A stretch of 64,000 nt of DNA from Actinomycetes bacterium (lineage in GTDB: Bacteria; Actinomycetota; Actinomycetes; Propionibacteriales; Nocardioidaceae). The stretch covers positions 86,777 to 150,776 of the forward strand of contig JAEWOG010000016.1 in assembly GCA_023460975.1 (NCBI GenBank), given 5' to 3'. This document shows, piece by piece, positions 49,124-55,921 of this stretch; the first letter of the stretch is position 1; each line of letters opens with the position of its first letter. The notes under the pieces are model-generated. The model worked only from the letters and a program-made list of their open reading frames with translations, made no database searches and was not told the origin of the DNA. A program made the position numbers and the translations under genes.

Positions 49124-51340
49124 TCAGCGCTTGATCTTGATCTTCTTGGTGACCTCGACGTCGCCGAGCTTGTTGCCCTTCAGCGCGATGAAGAAGGTGA
49201 CCTTCGTCTTGCCCTTGGGCAGCTTCTTCAGGGTCAGGACGGTCTTGCCGTTCGTGATCTTGGCCTTGCCGACCTTCATGTACGTCACGTTGCCGAAGTC
49301 GTCGGTCTTCTTGACGATCTTGGCCACGACGGTGCCCTTGATCTTCTTGGCCTTGACCTTCTTGCCCTTGATCGTGATCGTCGCCTTGGCGCCCTTGGCC
49401 TTGATCGCGACCTTCGGCTCCAGGGCCAGCTTCTGGCTCGTCACCAGGGCGACGCCGCTGGCACTCCCGTTGCTCGCCGTCACGCGCAGGACGAGCCTGT
49501 CGCCCTTGAGGTTCGACCCGATGGCGTACGACGGGCCAGTCGCCAGGACCTCATCGCCCACGAGCCACTCGTAGGTGTAGTTGGTCCCCTCGGAGAAGGT
49601 CCACACGCCCGGGTCGGCGGTGACCGTCTTGCCCAGGAACGGCTTGCCCTTGATGGCCGGCTTGCGCAGGGCCTTGAGGTCGGCGCCCAGCGCTGCGTTG
49701 ATGCTGCCGGTGACCACGCCCGACTTGACGGTGACCTCCTTCGCGGTGGCGAAGTTGGTGTCGTCGTACCACTCCGGCGCGTGGGCCGGGGCGTTGTCGC
49801 GGGCCGAGTCGATGTCGATCTCATCGTCACGGAACAGGACCTTGTAGCGGCCCGGCTCGAGCTGTCCCTCCGCGAACGTGCCGTCGTTGCGCACGCCCAC
49901 CGAGCCTTTGAGGACCCCGTCGAGCGAGTAGAAGTTCGCACTCGCGTGACGCACGCTCCGACTGATCTCGGAGGTGATGAGGCCGCTGACGCCGCCGGTC
50001 AGGGGCAGCGTGATCCGCATGTCCCGGTTGCCCCGGTCAATGACGGCCGAGCCGCGCAGGGTGCTCGTCCCGCCGGCCCAGCGTCCCAGCGGGACGAAGG
50101 CCGCCGAGTCGAACGTGCCGTCGGCGTTGAGCGGCCTCATGTTCGGCGAGGGGCTGAAGCGGATGTGGAACTGCGTCTCCGAGGTGACGTTCGTGTTCAG
50201 GAAGAACTGGCCGTCGCGCCCCACCTGGGTGCGCGTCTCGACCGCGGGCTCGGACCCGTCGCTCGGCGTGCCGTACGCGGTCACGTTCGCGCCCACGACG
50301 GGACGGCCGGCGGAGTCCACCACCGTGCCCGCGATCGACGCGTTCGAGGTGTCGCGGCTGGCCCAGGCCGGGTCATTCGCGAGCGTGGCGTCAACGGTCA
50401 GCGGTGTCCCCAGCGTCACGCTGACGGGAGTCGCACTGGCGTAGTCGGGCTGGTCGGAGTGCCACTCCGTGGCGTAGCCGCCCAGGGCGTCGGTGAACCT
50501 CATGCGGTATTCGCCGGTGGGCACCATGGCGAACTCGTACATGCCGTTGTAGTCGGTGGTCGCCGTCTGCACCCGCGTGAACTCGTCGGTGTAGAGGGCG
50601 ACGTCAACGAACGGCACGGCCACACCCGCCGCGTCCCGGACAACGCCGGACACGCCGGAGTTCGGACTGTCGTACTCCGCCAACGCGATGGTGCCCGCGT
50701 CCGCCCCCGCGGCCGTCAGCGAGATCGGGTCCGCACTGGCCATGTCCAACTTGTCGTTGAACCACTCATAGCGGAAGTGGCTTCCGCCGATCTCCATCTT
50801 GTAGTCGCCGGCCGGCGCGCCGACGGCGAAGCGGCCATCGGTCGCGGCCGATGCGCTGGTCACGTACTCCCCCGTCACGGTGTAGAGGCTGACGTCGGCG
50901 CCACGCACGGGCATGCCGTCAGGCCCGACAACGACGCCGGTGACCAGCGGGTTCGAGGCGAGTTGGACCGGCGCCAACGTCGTGGGGCCAGCGACCGCGA
51001 CCGTGTCGGCCGTCTCCCACGTCGTCTTGTCGGTGTAGTACTCCGCGACGTACTTGCCGTCGACGCCGCTGAACCTGAACTTGTACGAGCCCGGCTCCAG
51101 CGCCAGGGAGACCACACCGTCGACCACGTGCTGTTGCGCGGAGACGCTGGACGTCGTGGACACCGCGGAGACGAATCCCTCGATCGCGTTGCCCGCGGAG
51201 TCAGTGAGGGTCGTGGTGACCAGGACTGTCGGTGCCGCGTTCGACGGCGCGCTCAGCCCCACCCCCAGACCGGCTGTGATCGCGCCCGTGGCCGCGACAG
51301 CCACAAGGCTGCGCCACCGACGTACAGATGGTGAGTGCAT
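49124..51340 (-). CDS. Large secreted protein with repeated carboxypeptidase-regulatory/CnaB-like domains
   Basis: A 738-residue exported protein. It has a Sec signal (RRWRSLVAVAATGAITAGLGVGLSAPSNA), then at least four beta-sandwich modules with the pattern V.G.V.D.G.PV.GA.V..Y (VVVGPDGMPVRGADVSLY; VVRDAAGVAVPFVDVALY; VVDSAGRPVVGANVTAY; TSEISRSVRHASANFY). Between them lie short repeats ending in EYYTDKTTWETADTV, EWFNDKLDMASADPI and EWHSDQPDYASATPV. The last 110 residues are extremely Lys-rich (IKAKGAKATITIKGKKVKAKKIKG, ending KKIKIKR) with no LPXTG. ATG 51340 has GGGGGAAG upstream. Probably cell-surface; function unknown. Confidence 0.82.
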   Translation of the reverse strand: MHSPSVRRWRSLVAVAATGAITAGLGVGLSAPSNAAPTVLVTTTLTDSAGNAIEGFVSAVSTTSSVSAQQHVVDGVVSLALEPGSYKFRFSGVDGKYVAEYYTDKTTWETADTVAVAGPTTLAPVQLASNPLVTGVVVGPDGMPVRGADVSLYTVTGEYVTSASAATDGRFAVGAPAGDYKMEIGGSHFRYEWFNDKLDMASADPISLTAAGADAGTIALAEYDSPNSGVSGVVRDAAGVAVPFVDVALYTDEFTRVQTATTDYNGMYEFAMVPTGEYRMRFTDALGGYATEWHSDQPDYASATPVSVTLGTPLTVDATLANDPAWASRDTSNASIAGTVVDSAGRPVVGANVTAYGTPSDGSEPAVETRTQVGRDGQFFLNTNVTSETQFHIRFSPSPNMRPLNADGTFDSAAFVPLGRWAGGTSTLRGSAVIDRGNRDMRITLPLTGGVSGLITSEISRSVRHASANFYSLDGVLKGSVGVRNDGTFAEGQLEPGRYKVLFRDDEIDIDSARDNAPAHAPEWYDDTNFATAKEVTVKSGVVTGSINAALGADLKALRKPAIKGKPFLGKTVTADPGVWTFSEGTNYTYEWLVGDEVLATGPSYAIGSNLKGDRLVLRVTASNGSASGVALVTSQKLALEPKVAIKAKGAKATITIKGKKVKAKKIKGTVVAKIVKKTDDFGNVTYMKVGKAKITNGKTVLTLKKLPKGKTKVTFFIALKGNKLGDVEVTKKIKIKR

Positions 51341-51426
51341 GGTGCTTCCCCCTAGAACAGGACTCGGTCGCCGCGCCAAGGGCGGAGCGGCGTGTGTCCT
51401 CTTCCCCGATCTGCGGGCCCCGAAAC

Positions 51427-51702
51427 TCACCCGCCCGCAAACGGGGGGAGGAAATCGACCGTCTGTCCCGGCCCCACCTGCACCTCGCCGGGCGCGCGCG
51501 TCCCCACCGGCTGTTCGTCGATGAGCACCGAGCAGACAGCGATCACGTCACCCAGCCGTGGCGAACCGTGAGCCTCCTGCACCCGCGCGACCAGCTCTGC
51601 CAGCGTGATCGCCGACGTCGCCGGGAGGGACTCCTCCCCCACGCCGGTCGCTGCCTTGGCTGCGGCCCAGTACCTCACGGTGATGCCGGTCTCACTCGTC
51701 AT
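51427..51702 (-). CDS. moaD: MoaD/ThiS-type sulfur-carrier protein
   Basis: A 91-residue ubiquitin-fold protein (ITVRYWAAAKAATGVGEESL, VDFLPPFAGG) ending in the essential Gly-Gly that is adenylated and thiocarboxylated. It likely serves molybdopterin synthase large subunit MoaE, which is not in the window. ATG 51702 is the only suitable start. It is divergent from glnR across 76 bases that include a short palindrome. The Lys of the typical MoaD fold is partly replaced, so another sulfur-carrier role is possible. Confidence 0.85.
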   Translation of the reverse strand: MTSETGITVRYWAAAKAATGVGEESLPATSAITLAELVARVQEAHGSPRLGDVIAVCSVLIDEQPVGTRAPGEVQVGPGQTVDFLPPFAGG

Positions 51703-51720
51703 GCGGCCACCTCTGCGTCC

Positions 51721-51735
51721 ATACCGGGACGGTAT
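51721..51735. promoter_or_regulatory. Short palindrome between moaD and glnR
   Basis: ATACCG and CGGTAT flank GGA, 18 bases upstream of the moaD start and 43 bases upstream of glnR. Candidate operator or promoter element of one or both divergent genes. Confidence 0.4.
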
Positions 51736-51778
51736 TCTTCCGCCATCCCTTTGGGCCAGCCCGAGGAAGGAGCCGGAC

Positions 51779-52498
51779 GTGAGTGCACTGCTGCTCCTGA
51801 CGAACGCCCTGCAACCGTCCGCCGAGGTCATGCCGGCGTTGAGCCTGCTGGCGCACTCCGTCAAGATCCTCCCCGCCGAGGGCAGCGCCCTGCTCGAGGC
51901 CCCCGACGCCGACCTCCTGCTCGTCGACGGCCGCCAGGACCTGGCGGGGGCCCGCGACCTGTGCCGCCTGATCCGCACGACCGGCTCCGACGTGCCTGTC
52001 CTGCTCGTCGTGACCGAGGGCGGCCTGGCCGTCGTGGCCCACGACTGGGGCATGGACGACGTGGTGCTGCACACCTGCGGCCCGGCGGAGTTGGAGGCAC
52101 GCATCCGCCTGTCCATCGGCCGCCTCGCCGCCGCGCGGGGAGCCGACGACCCCGAGGCGCACGTGATCCGTACGGGCGAGGTCGTGGTCGACGACGCGGC
52201 CTACACCGCCCGCATCGGGTCGCGATCGCTGGACCTGACGTACAAGGAGTTCGAGCTCCTCAAGTTCCTCGCCCAGCATCCCGGTCGCGTCTTCAGCCGC
52301 CAGCAGCTGCTGCAGGAAGTCTGGGGATACGACTACTTCGGCGGCACCCGCACCGTCGACGTCCACGTGCGGCGCCTGCGCGCCAAGCTCGGGCCCGACA
52401 ACGAGCACCACATCGGCACGGTCCGCAACGTCGGCTATCGCTTCGTGCTGCCGTCACAGAAGGCGGAGGCCGCGGTCGAGGAGTCCGCGGACACGTGA
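51779..52498 (+). CDS. glnR: Orphan OmpR-type regulator, GlnR-like
   Basis: A 239-residue regulator. The receiver-like domain (about residues 1-120) has a single phosphoacceptor-region Asp in DADLLLVDGRQ but lacks a normal acidic pocket. The C-terminal winged helix (LDLTYKEFELLKFLAQHPGRVFSRQQLLQEVWGYDYFGGTRTVDVHVRRLRAKLG) is OmpR/PhoB class. Its place directly before mshD reproduces Rv0818-Rv0819, where the gene is the nitrogen regulator GlnR. GTG 51779 has AGGAAGGAG upstream. No sensor kinase is adjacent, consistent with an orphan. Confidence 0.82.
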   Translation: MSALLLLTNALQPSAEVMPALSLLAHSVKILPAEGSALLEAPDADLLLVDGRQDLAGARDLCRLIRTTGSDVPVLLVVTEGGLAVVAHDWGMDDVVLHTCGPAELEARIRLSIGRLAAARGADDPEAHVIRTGEVVVDDAAYTARIGSRSLDLTYKEFELLKFLAQHPGRVFSRQQLLQEVWGYDYFGGTRTVDVHVRRLRAKLGPDNEHHIGTVRNVGYRFVLPSQKAEAAVEESADT

Positions 52499-53316
52499 GC
52501 ACCGTCGACATCGACACGGCGCTCGCCGTCGTGGCCGCAGCGGCGGCGCACGACGGGGCCGACCCCATCGACGAGGCCACCACGATGGCGCTGCGCGACG
52601 GCGCGGCCCACGCGCACGGCGACGCCCGCGGCGTGACCCTGTGGGTCGGCGACGACCTCACCCTGGTGGTCCATCCCGAGCACCGCGGACAGGGCCTGGG
52701 TGCGGCACTCCTCACCGCAGCGACGACCGGGCGCACCGGCGCGGCCACCGCCTGGTCGCACGGCAACCATCCCGCCGCAGCGGCGCTGGCGCACTCGTAC
52801 GGCTGGCAGCGCACCCGCGACCTGTGGGTGATGCGCCGCCCCTCGACCGACCTGCCCGCGCTCGACGTCGCCTCCGGGACGACAGTGCGCGGGTTCCGCG
52901 ACGCAGACGCCGAGGACGTCGTCGCGATCAACGCGGCAGCCTTCGCGCACCACCCGGAGCAGGGGGCGATGGACCTCGCTCAGTTCGCGCGGCGCCGCCA
53001 GGAGGACTGGTGGGACCCCGCCGGGCTGCTGGTCGCCGAACTCGACGGCGAGCTGGCCGGGTTCCACTGGACGAAGATCCATCCCGGCCCGGTGGGCGTC
53101 GGGGAGGTCTACGTCGTGGGCATCGCACCCCACGCACAGGGCCGCGGGCTCGGCCGCCTCCTGACCCTGGCGGGCCTGCACCACCTCGCGGGGCGGGGCG
53201 TGGGCGAAGTCATCCTCTACGTGGAGTCCGACAACGCTGCGGCGATCCACACGTACGAACGGTTGGGGTTCACCCACTCCGACGTGGACACACACGTCCA
53301 GTACTCCCTGGCCTGA
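52495..53316 (+). CDS. mshD: Mycothiol synthase
   Basis: A 273-residue protein with two GNAT acetyltransferase domains that acetylates the Cys amine of Cys-GlcN-Ins in the last step of mycothiol synthesis. The N-terminal domain has VHPEHRGQGLGAALL, and the C-terminal domain has VYVVGIAPHAQGRGLGRLLTLAGLHHLAGRG with LYVESDNAAAIHTYERLGF. The start GTG 52495 overlaps the glnR stop (GTGA), so the two are coupled. Mycothiol confirms the actinobacterial origin. Confidence 0.92.
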   Translation: MSTVDIDTALAVVAAAAAHDGADPIDEATTMALRDGAAHAHGDARGVTLWVGDDLTLVVHPEHRGQGLGAALLTAATTGRTGAATAWSHGNHPAAAALAHSYGWQRTRDLWVMRRPSTDLPALDVASGTTVRGFRDADAEDVVAINAAAFAHHPEQGAMDLAQFARRRQEDWWDPAGLLVAELDGELAGFHWTKIHPGPVGVGEVYVVGIAPHAQGRGLGRLLTLAGLHHLAGRGVGEVILYVESDNAAAIHTYERLGFTHSDVDTHVQYSLA

Positions 53317-53363
53317 GGTCTCCCGGGGCCTCTTGGCTCTTGGCTCATGGGCCTCATGCGCCG

Positions 53364-53393
53364 CAGGTTCCCCCGCTTCTGCGGGGGAACCTG
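53364..53393 (+). terminator. Terminator after mshD
   Basis: A perfect 13-bp stem, CAGGTTCCCCCGC with TTCT loop, lies 47 bases after the mshD stop. It is followed at once by a second nested dyad (TGAACTTC at 53392-53399 with GAAGTTCA at 53420-53427, enclosing the palindrome GGTGTGCACACC at 53404-53415). Confidence 0.75.
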
Positions 53394-53449
53394 AACTTCT
53401 GGGGGTGTGCACACCACATGAAGTTCAGGACACGCCCACGAACCCCGGG

Positions 53450-53550
53450 CCGTACGCCGGCTGGCCGACCCCGCGCGACCCCAGCCGTACGCCGGCCGGC
53501 CGCCCCCGCGCGACCCCAGCCGCACGATCCCGTACGACCCCCAGCCGTAC
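53450..53550. repeat. 35-bp tandem repeat
   Basis: Two 35-base units (53450-53484 and 53485-53519, sharing CCGTACGCCGGC and CCCGCGCGACCCCAG) and a degenerate third copy fill the space between the mshD terminator and the convergent ygfZ stop. The reading frames through it give Pro/Arg-rich peptides without support. Confidence 0.7.
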
Positions 53551-53553
53551 GAC

Positions 53554-54504
53554 TCAGCGCAAGGTGGGGCGTACGTGCAGGCCAACCTCCGGGTCGACCA
53601 GCACCTCTTGGGCAACGCTCATGCCGTCCACCTCAAGCACGGCGTCCACCGGCACGTTGCGCTTGACCAGCGCCAGCGCGATCGGCCCGAGCTCGTGGTG
53701 TCGCGCCGAGGAGCCCACGAAACCGATCTCCTTGCCCTCGCGCAGCACGGGGCTGCCTGCCACGGGGAGTCGATTCTCCGACCCGTCCAGGTGCAGCAGC
53801 GTCAGTCGCCGCGGCGGACGCCCCAGCGTGTGCACGCGAGCGACCGTCTCCTGACCGCGGTAGCACCCCTTGTCCAGGTGCACGGCCGGCCCGATCCAGC
53901 CCACTTCGTTGGGGATGGTGCGGTGGTCGGTGTCGAGGCCGAACCGGGGTTCGCCACGCGCAATGCGCAGCGCCTCGTACGCCCACATGCCCGCCGCGGG
54001 GCCCGCCGCGGCCGGGAAGTCGGCCAGCTTGTCCCGGCCAACGAAGGCGAAGCCTCCGCCCGCTTCGGTGACGGGGCGCCACACGACGGCCACGTCAGCG
54101 ACGAGCGAGACTTCCACGCGCATCATGAAGCGCATCCGGTCGAGGAACTCCGCGAGCGCCGCTCCCGCGCCGGGCTCGGTGTGCGCGGTGAACGACTCCC
54201 CGTCGTCCACCCCGGTGAACTCGTGCTCGACATGCCCCTGCGGGCTCAGGATCAGGGCCTGGGTCCACACGCCCGGGGCCAGGCCCTCGAAGAACTGCGT
54301 GGTCAGACTGTGCAACCACGTCAGCCGGTCAGGGCCGGTGACGCGGACGACGTCGCGGTGCGACAGGTCCACGAACCCGTCGCCGGACTCCAAGGTGCGT
54401 TGCTCGGTGTTGAACGAGCCGTAGTGAGCGGCCACCTGGGCATCGATGCCGTCGCCGGCCACCGCCGCGGGCAGGTCCAGCAGGACGCTGGGTGCGTGGG
54501 TCAT
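53554..54504 (-). CDS. ygfZ: YgfZ/GcvT-fold folate-binding protein
   Basis: A 316-residue folate-dependent Fe-S cluster maintenance protein. The family signature K-G-C-Y-x-G-Q-E is intact (DKGCYRGQETVARVHTLG, Cys214). Earlier VDLSHRDVVRVTGPDRLTWLHSLTTQ gives the GcvT-like N-terminal domain. Its start overlaps the Fur-family gene stop (ATGA), so it is the third gene of the nitrobindin/Fur/ygfZ operon. Confidence 0.92.
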   Translation of the reverse strand: MTHAPSVLLDLPAAVAGDGIDAQVAAHYGSFNTEQRTLESGDGFVDLSHRDVVRVTGPDRLTWLHSLTTQFFEGLAPGVWTQALILSPQGHVEHEFTGVDDGESFTAHTEPGAGAALAEFLDRMRFMMRVEVSLVADVAVVWRPVTEAGGGFAFVGRDKLADFPAAAGPAAGMWAYEALRIARGEPRFGLDTDHRTIPNEVGWIGPAVHLDKGCYRGQETVARVHTLGRPPRRLTLLHLDGSENRLPVAGSPVLREGKEIGFVGSSARHHELGPIALALVKRNVPVDAVLEVDGMSVAQEVLVDPEVGLHVRPTLR

Positions 54505-54989
54505 GTCATCTCCTGTTCGGCCTCGTCGGCCTCGTCGGCCTCGTCGGCCTCGTCGGCGTCGTCAGCCTCGTCGGCGCTCTCGGGGCAGGCGAGGCAGCGC
54601 CCGAAGACCGCCAGGTGGCCCAGGTCGGGCACGAAGTCGTACGTCTGTCGCAGCGCCTCCACCAACGGCCCGGCGAGTGCGGGGTCCACGGATGTCACCT
54701 TCTGGCAGCCGCGGCACACCAGGTGGAAGTGCTCGTGATCGGTGATCGAGTGGTAGGTGGGTGCCCGGTCGGACAGGTGCGTGTGGCGCACCAGCCCGAG
54801 GCCTTCGAGCACCTCCAGAGCGCGGTAGACGGTCGAGAGGTTGACCGAACTGACGCGGTCCCGCACGTGGGCGTGCACCTCGTCCGGGGTGGCGTGCCCG
54901 AGCTCGGTGACCGCGGACAGCACCAACTGCCGCTGGGGCGTGATCCGGCGGCCGCTGCCCCGCAGTGCTGCGGCGAGCTCGTCGACCAT
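54501..54989 (-). CDS. Fur-family metal/peroxide regulator with acidic repeat tail
   Basis: A 162-residue Fur-family repressor. The winged helix is residues about 10-80 (RITPQRQLVLSAVTELGHATPDEVHAHVRD, STVYRALEVLEGLGLV). The regulatory metal region is HEHFHLVCRGCQKV, with a second CxxC in FGRCLACPES. It ends with a repetitive tail (ADEADDADEADEADEADEAEQ) encoded by CCTCGTCGG microsatellite units near 54523-54580. ATG 54989 overlaps the nitrobindin stop. Zinc, iron or peroxide sensing cannot be told apart; a structural zinc is likely. Confidence 0.85.
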   Translation of the reverse strand: MVDELAAALRGSGRRITPQRQLVLSAVTELGHATPDEVHAHVRDRVSSVNLSTVYRALEVLEGLGLVRHTHLSDRAPTYHSITDHEHFHLVCRGCQKVTSVDPALAGPLVEALRQTYDFVPDLGHLAVFGRCLACPESADEADDADEADEADEADEAEQEMT

Positions 54990-55483
54990 CAGACCCTCTT
55001 CAGCCTCGCCCACAGGTGCGGCTGGAGCGGCTGGCCCACGGCCTGCATGTCGTACGCGTACAGCAGGTCACCCTCGACGTTGCCGTACATCCGGCTGCCG
55101 CCGGTGACCTCCTTGGCCGACTCGGTAAAGGAGACGCCAGCGGTGTGCAGCTCGACCTTGCCCTCGGCGGCCTCGCCGTACCAGATCTCGGAGACGCCGC
55201 TGGAGTGCGACAGCAGCAGCTCGAGCTTGCCCTCGCCGCGGCACCGAAGGAAGCCGGACTCCATCGCCGCGTTGCGGACGAACTCGCCCTCCTCGTCGAG
55301 GATCCACGAGCGCGCCATGTAGTGGAAGAACGGTCGGCCGTCGTGGGTGAAGATCAGCTCCTGCCCGAACTGGAACTTCTCGATCGTCGGGTAGTCGCCG
55401 TGGCCGCTGCCCGCCCACTTGCCGAGCATCCAAGCCACGGGCATGCAGTCGGGGTGGAGGTTGTCGGGCAGTTCGAAAGGCAT
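54989..55483 (-). CDS. Nitrobindin / FABP-like heme protein (Rv0813c type)
   Basis: A 164-residue beta-barrel protein of the nitrobindin/THAP4 family. The motif MLGKWAGSGHGDYPTIEKFQFGQEL is the conserved N-terminal part (GxWxGxG), and the proximal His is expected late in the barrel (LQPHLWARLKRV). It may bind heme and isomerise peroxynitrite, as shown for related proteins; here that is inference. It is first of a three-gene operon with the Fur-family regulator and ygfZ. It is divergent from the DsrE-like gene across 23 bases. Confidence 0.88.
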   Translation of the reverse strand: MPFELPDNLHPDCMPVAWMLGKWAGSGHGDYPTIEKFQFGQELIFTHDGRPFFHYMARSWILDEEGEFVRNAAMESGFLRCRGEGKLELLLSHSSGVSEIWYGEAAEGKVELHTAGVSFTESAKEVTGGSRMYGNVEGDLLYAYDMQAVGQPLQPHLWARLKRV

Positions 55484-55506
55484 GGCGCCGAGTCTAGTCT
55501 GGCCGC

Positions 55507-55875
55507 ATGGTCGACACCCGTTCGCTCGTCATCAAGGTCACCTGCGGCGCCGAGGATGCTGAGCGCTGCAACCAGGCCTTCACCGTCGCCGCAGCCGCGG
55601 CCGTCTCCGGGGCGCGCGTCTCGCTGTGGCTGACCGGCGAGGCGTCGTGGTTCGGCGTCCCGGGACGCGCCGAGGCGTTCAGCCTGCCGCTCGCCGCCCC
55701 TCTGGCGGACCTGCTCACGACCGTGATCGAGCTGGGGCAGGTCACCGTGTGCACCCAGTGCGCCGAACGCCGCTCGCTGAAGGCCGACGACCTCCGCGAG
55801 GGCGTACGGATCGCCGGCGCGGCGGCGTTTGCCGAGGAGATCCTGGGCGCGGGAGTCCAGGCGCTCGTGTACTGA
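55507..55875 (+). CDS. DsrE-family protein
   Basis: A 122-residue cytoplasmic DsrE/DsrF-like protein (SLVIKVTCGAEDAERCNQAFTVAAAAAVSGARVSLWLTGEASWF). It has a CxxC-like pair CTQC in VTVCTQCAERR and a GVRIAGAAAFAEEI C-terminal helix. The family binds or relays sulfur species. It lies between nitrobindin and ppk, as often seen in actinobacteria. The reaction is unknown. Confidence 0.8.
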   Translation: MVDTRSLVIKVTCGAEDAERCNQAFTVAAAAAVSGARVSLWLTGEASWFGVPGRAEAFSLPLAAPLADLLTTVIELGQVTVCTQCAERRSLKADDLREGVRIAGAAAFAEEILGAGVQALVY

Positions 55876-55882
55876 ACCTTTT

Positions 55883-55904
55883 CGTCACCCGGCGTTCATC
55901 CGTC
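55883..55904 (+). promoter_or_regulatory. Candidate PHO box upstream of ppk
   Basis: Two 11-base direct units, CGTCACCCGGC and GTTCATCCGTC, resemble the PhoP PHO box of Streptomyces (consensus GTTCACC-type repeats). They end 17 bases before the ppk ATG. ppk itself lacks a clear Shine-Dalgarno, consistent with a leaderless transcript whose -10 would be CAGACT near 55910-55915. Confidence 0.5.
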
Positions 55905-55921
55905 GGTGCCAGACTGCCCGT

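Noticed and set aside
48764..51334. Long plus-strand frame of about 850 codons
   Set aside because: Antisense to the signal-peptide-bearing surface protein; composition (His/Arg/Gly/Val-rich) is that of a GC-rich shadow frame.
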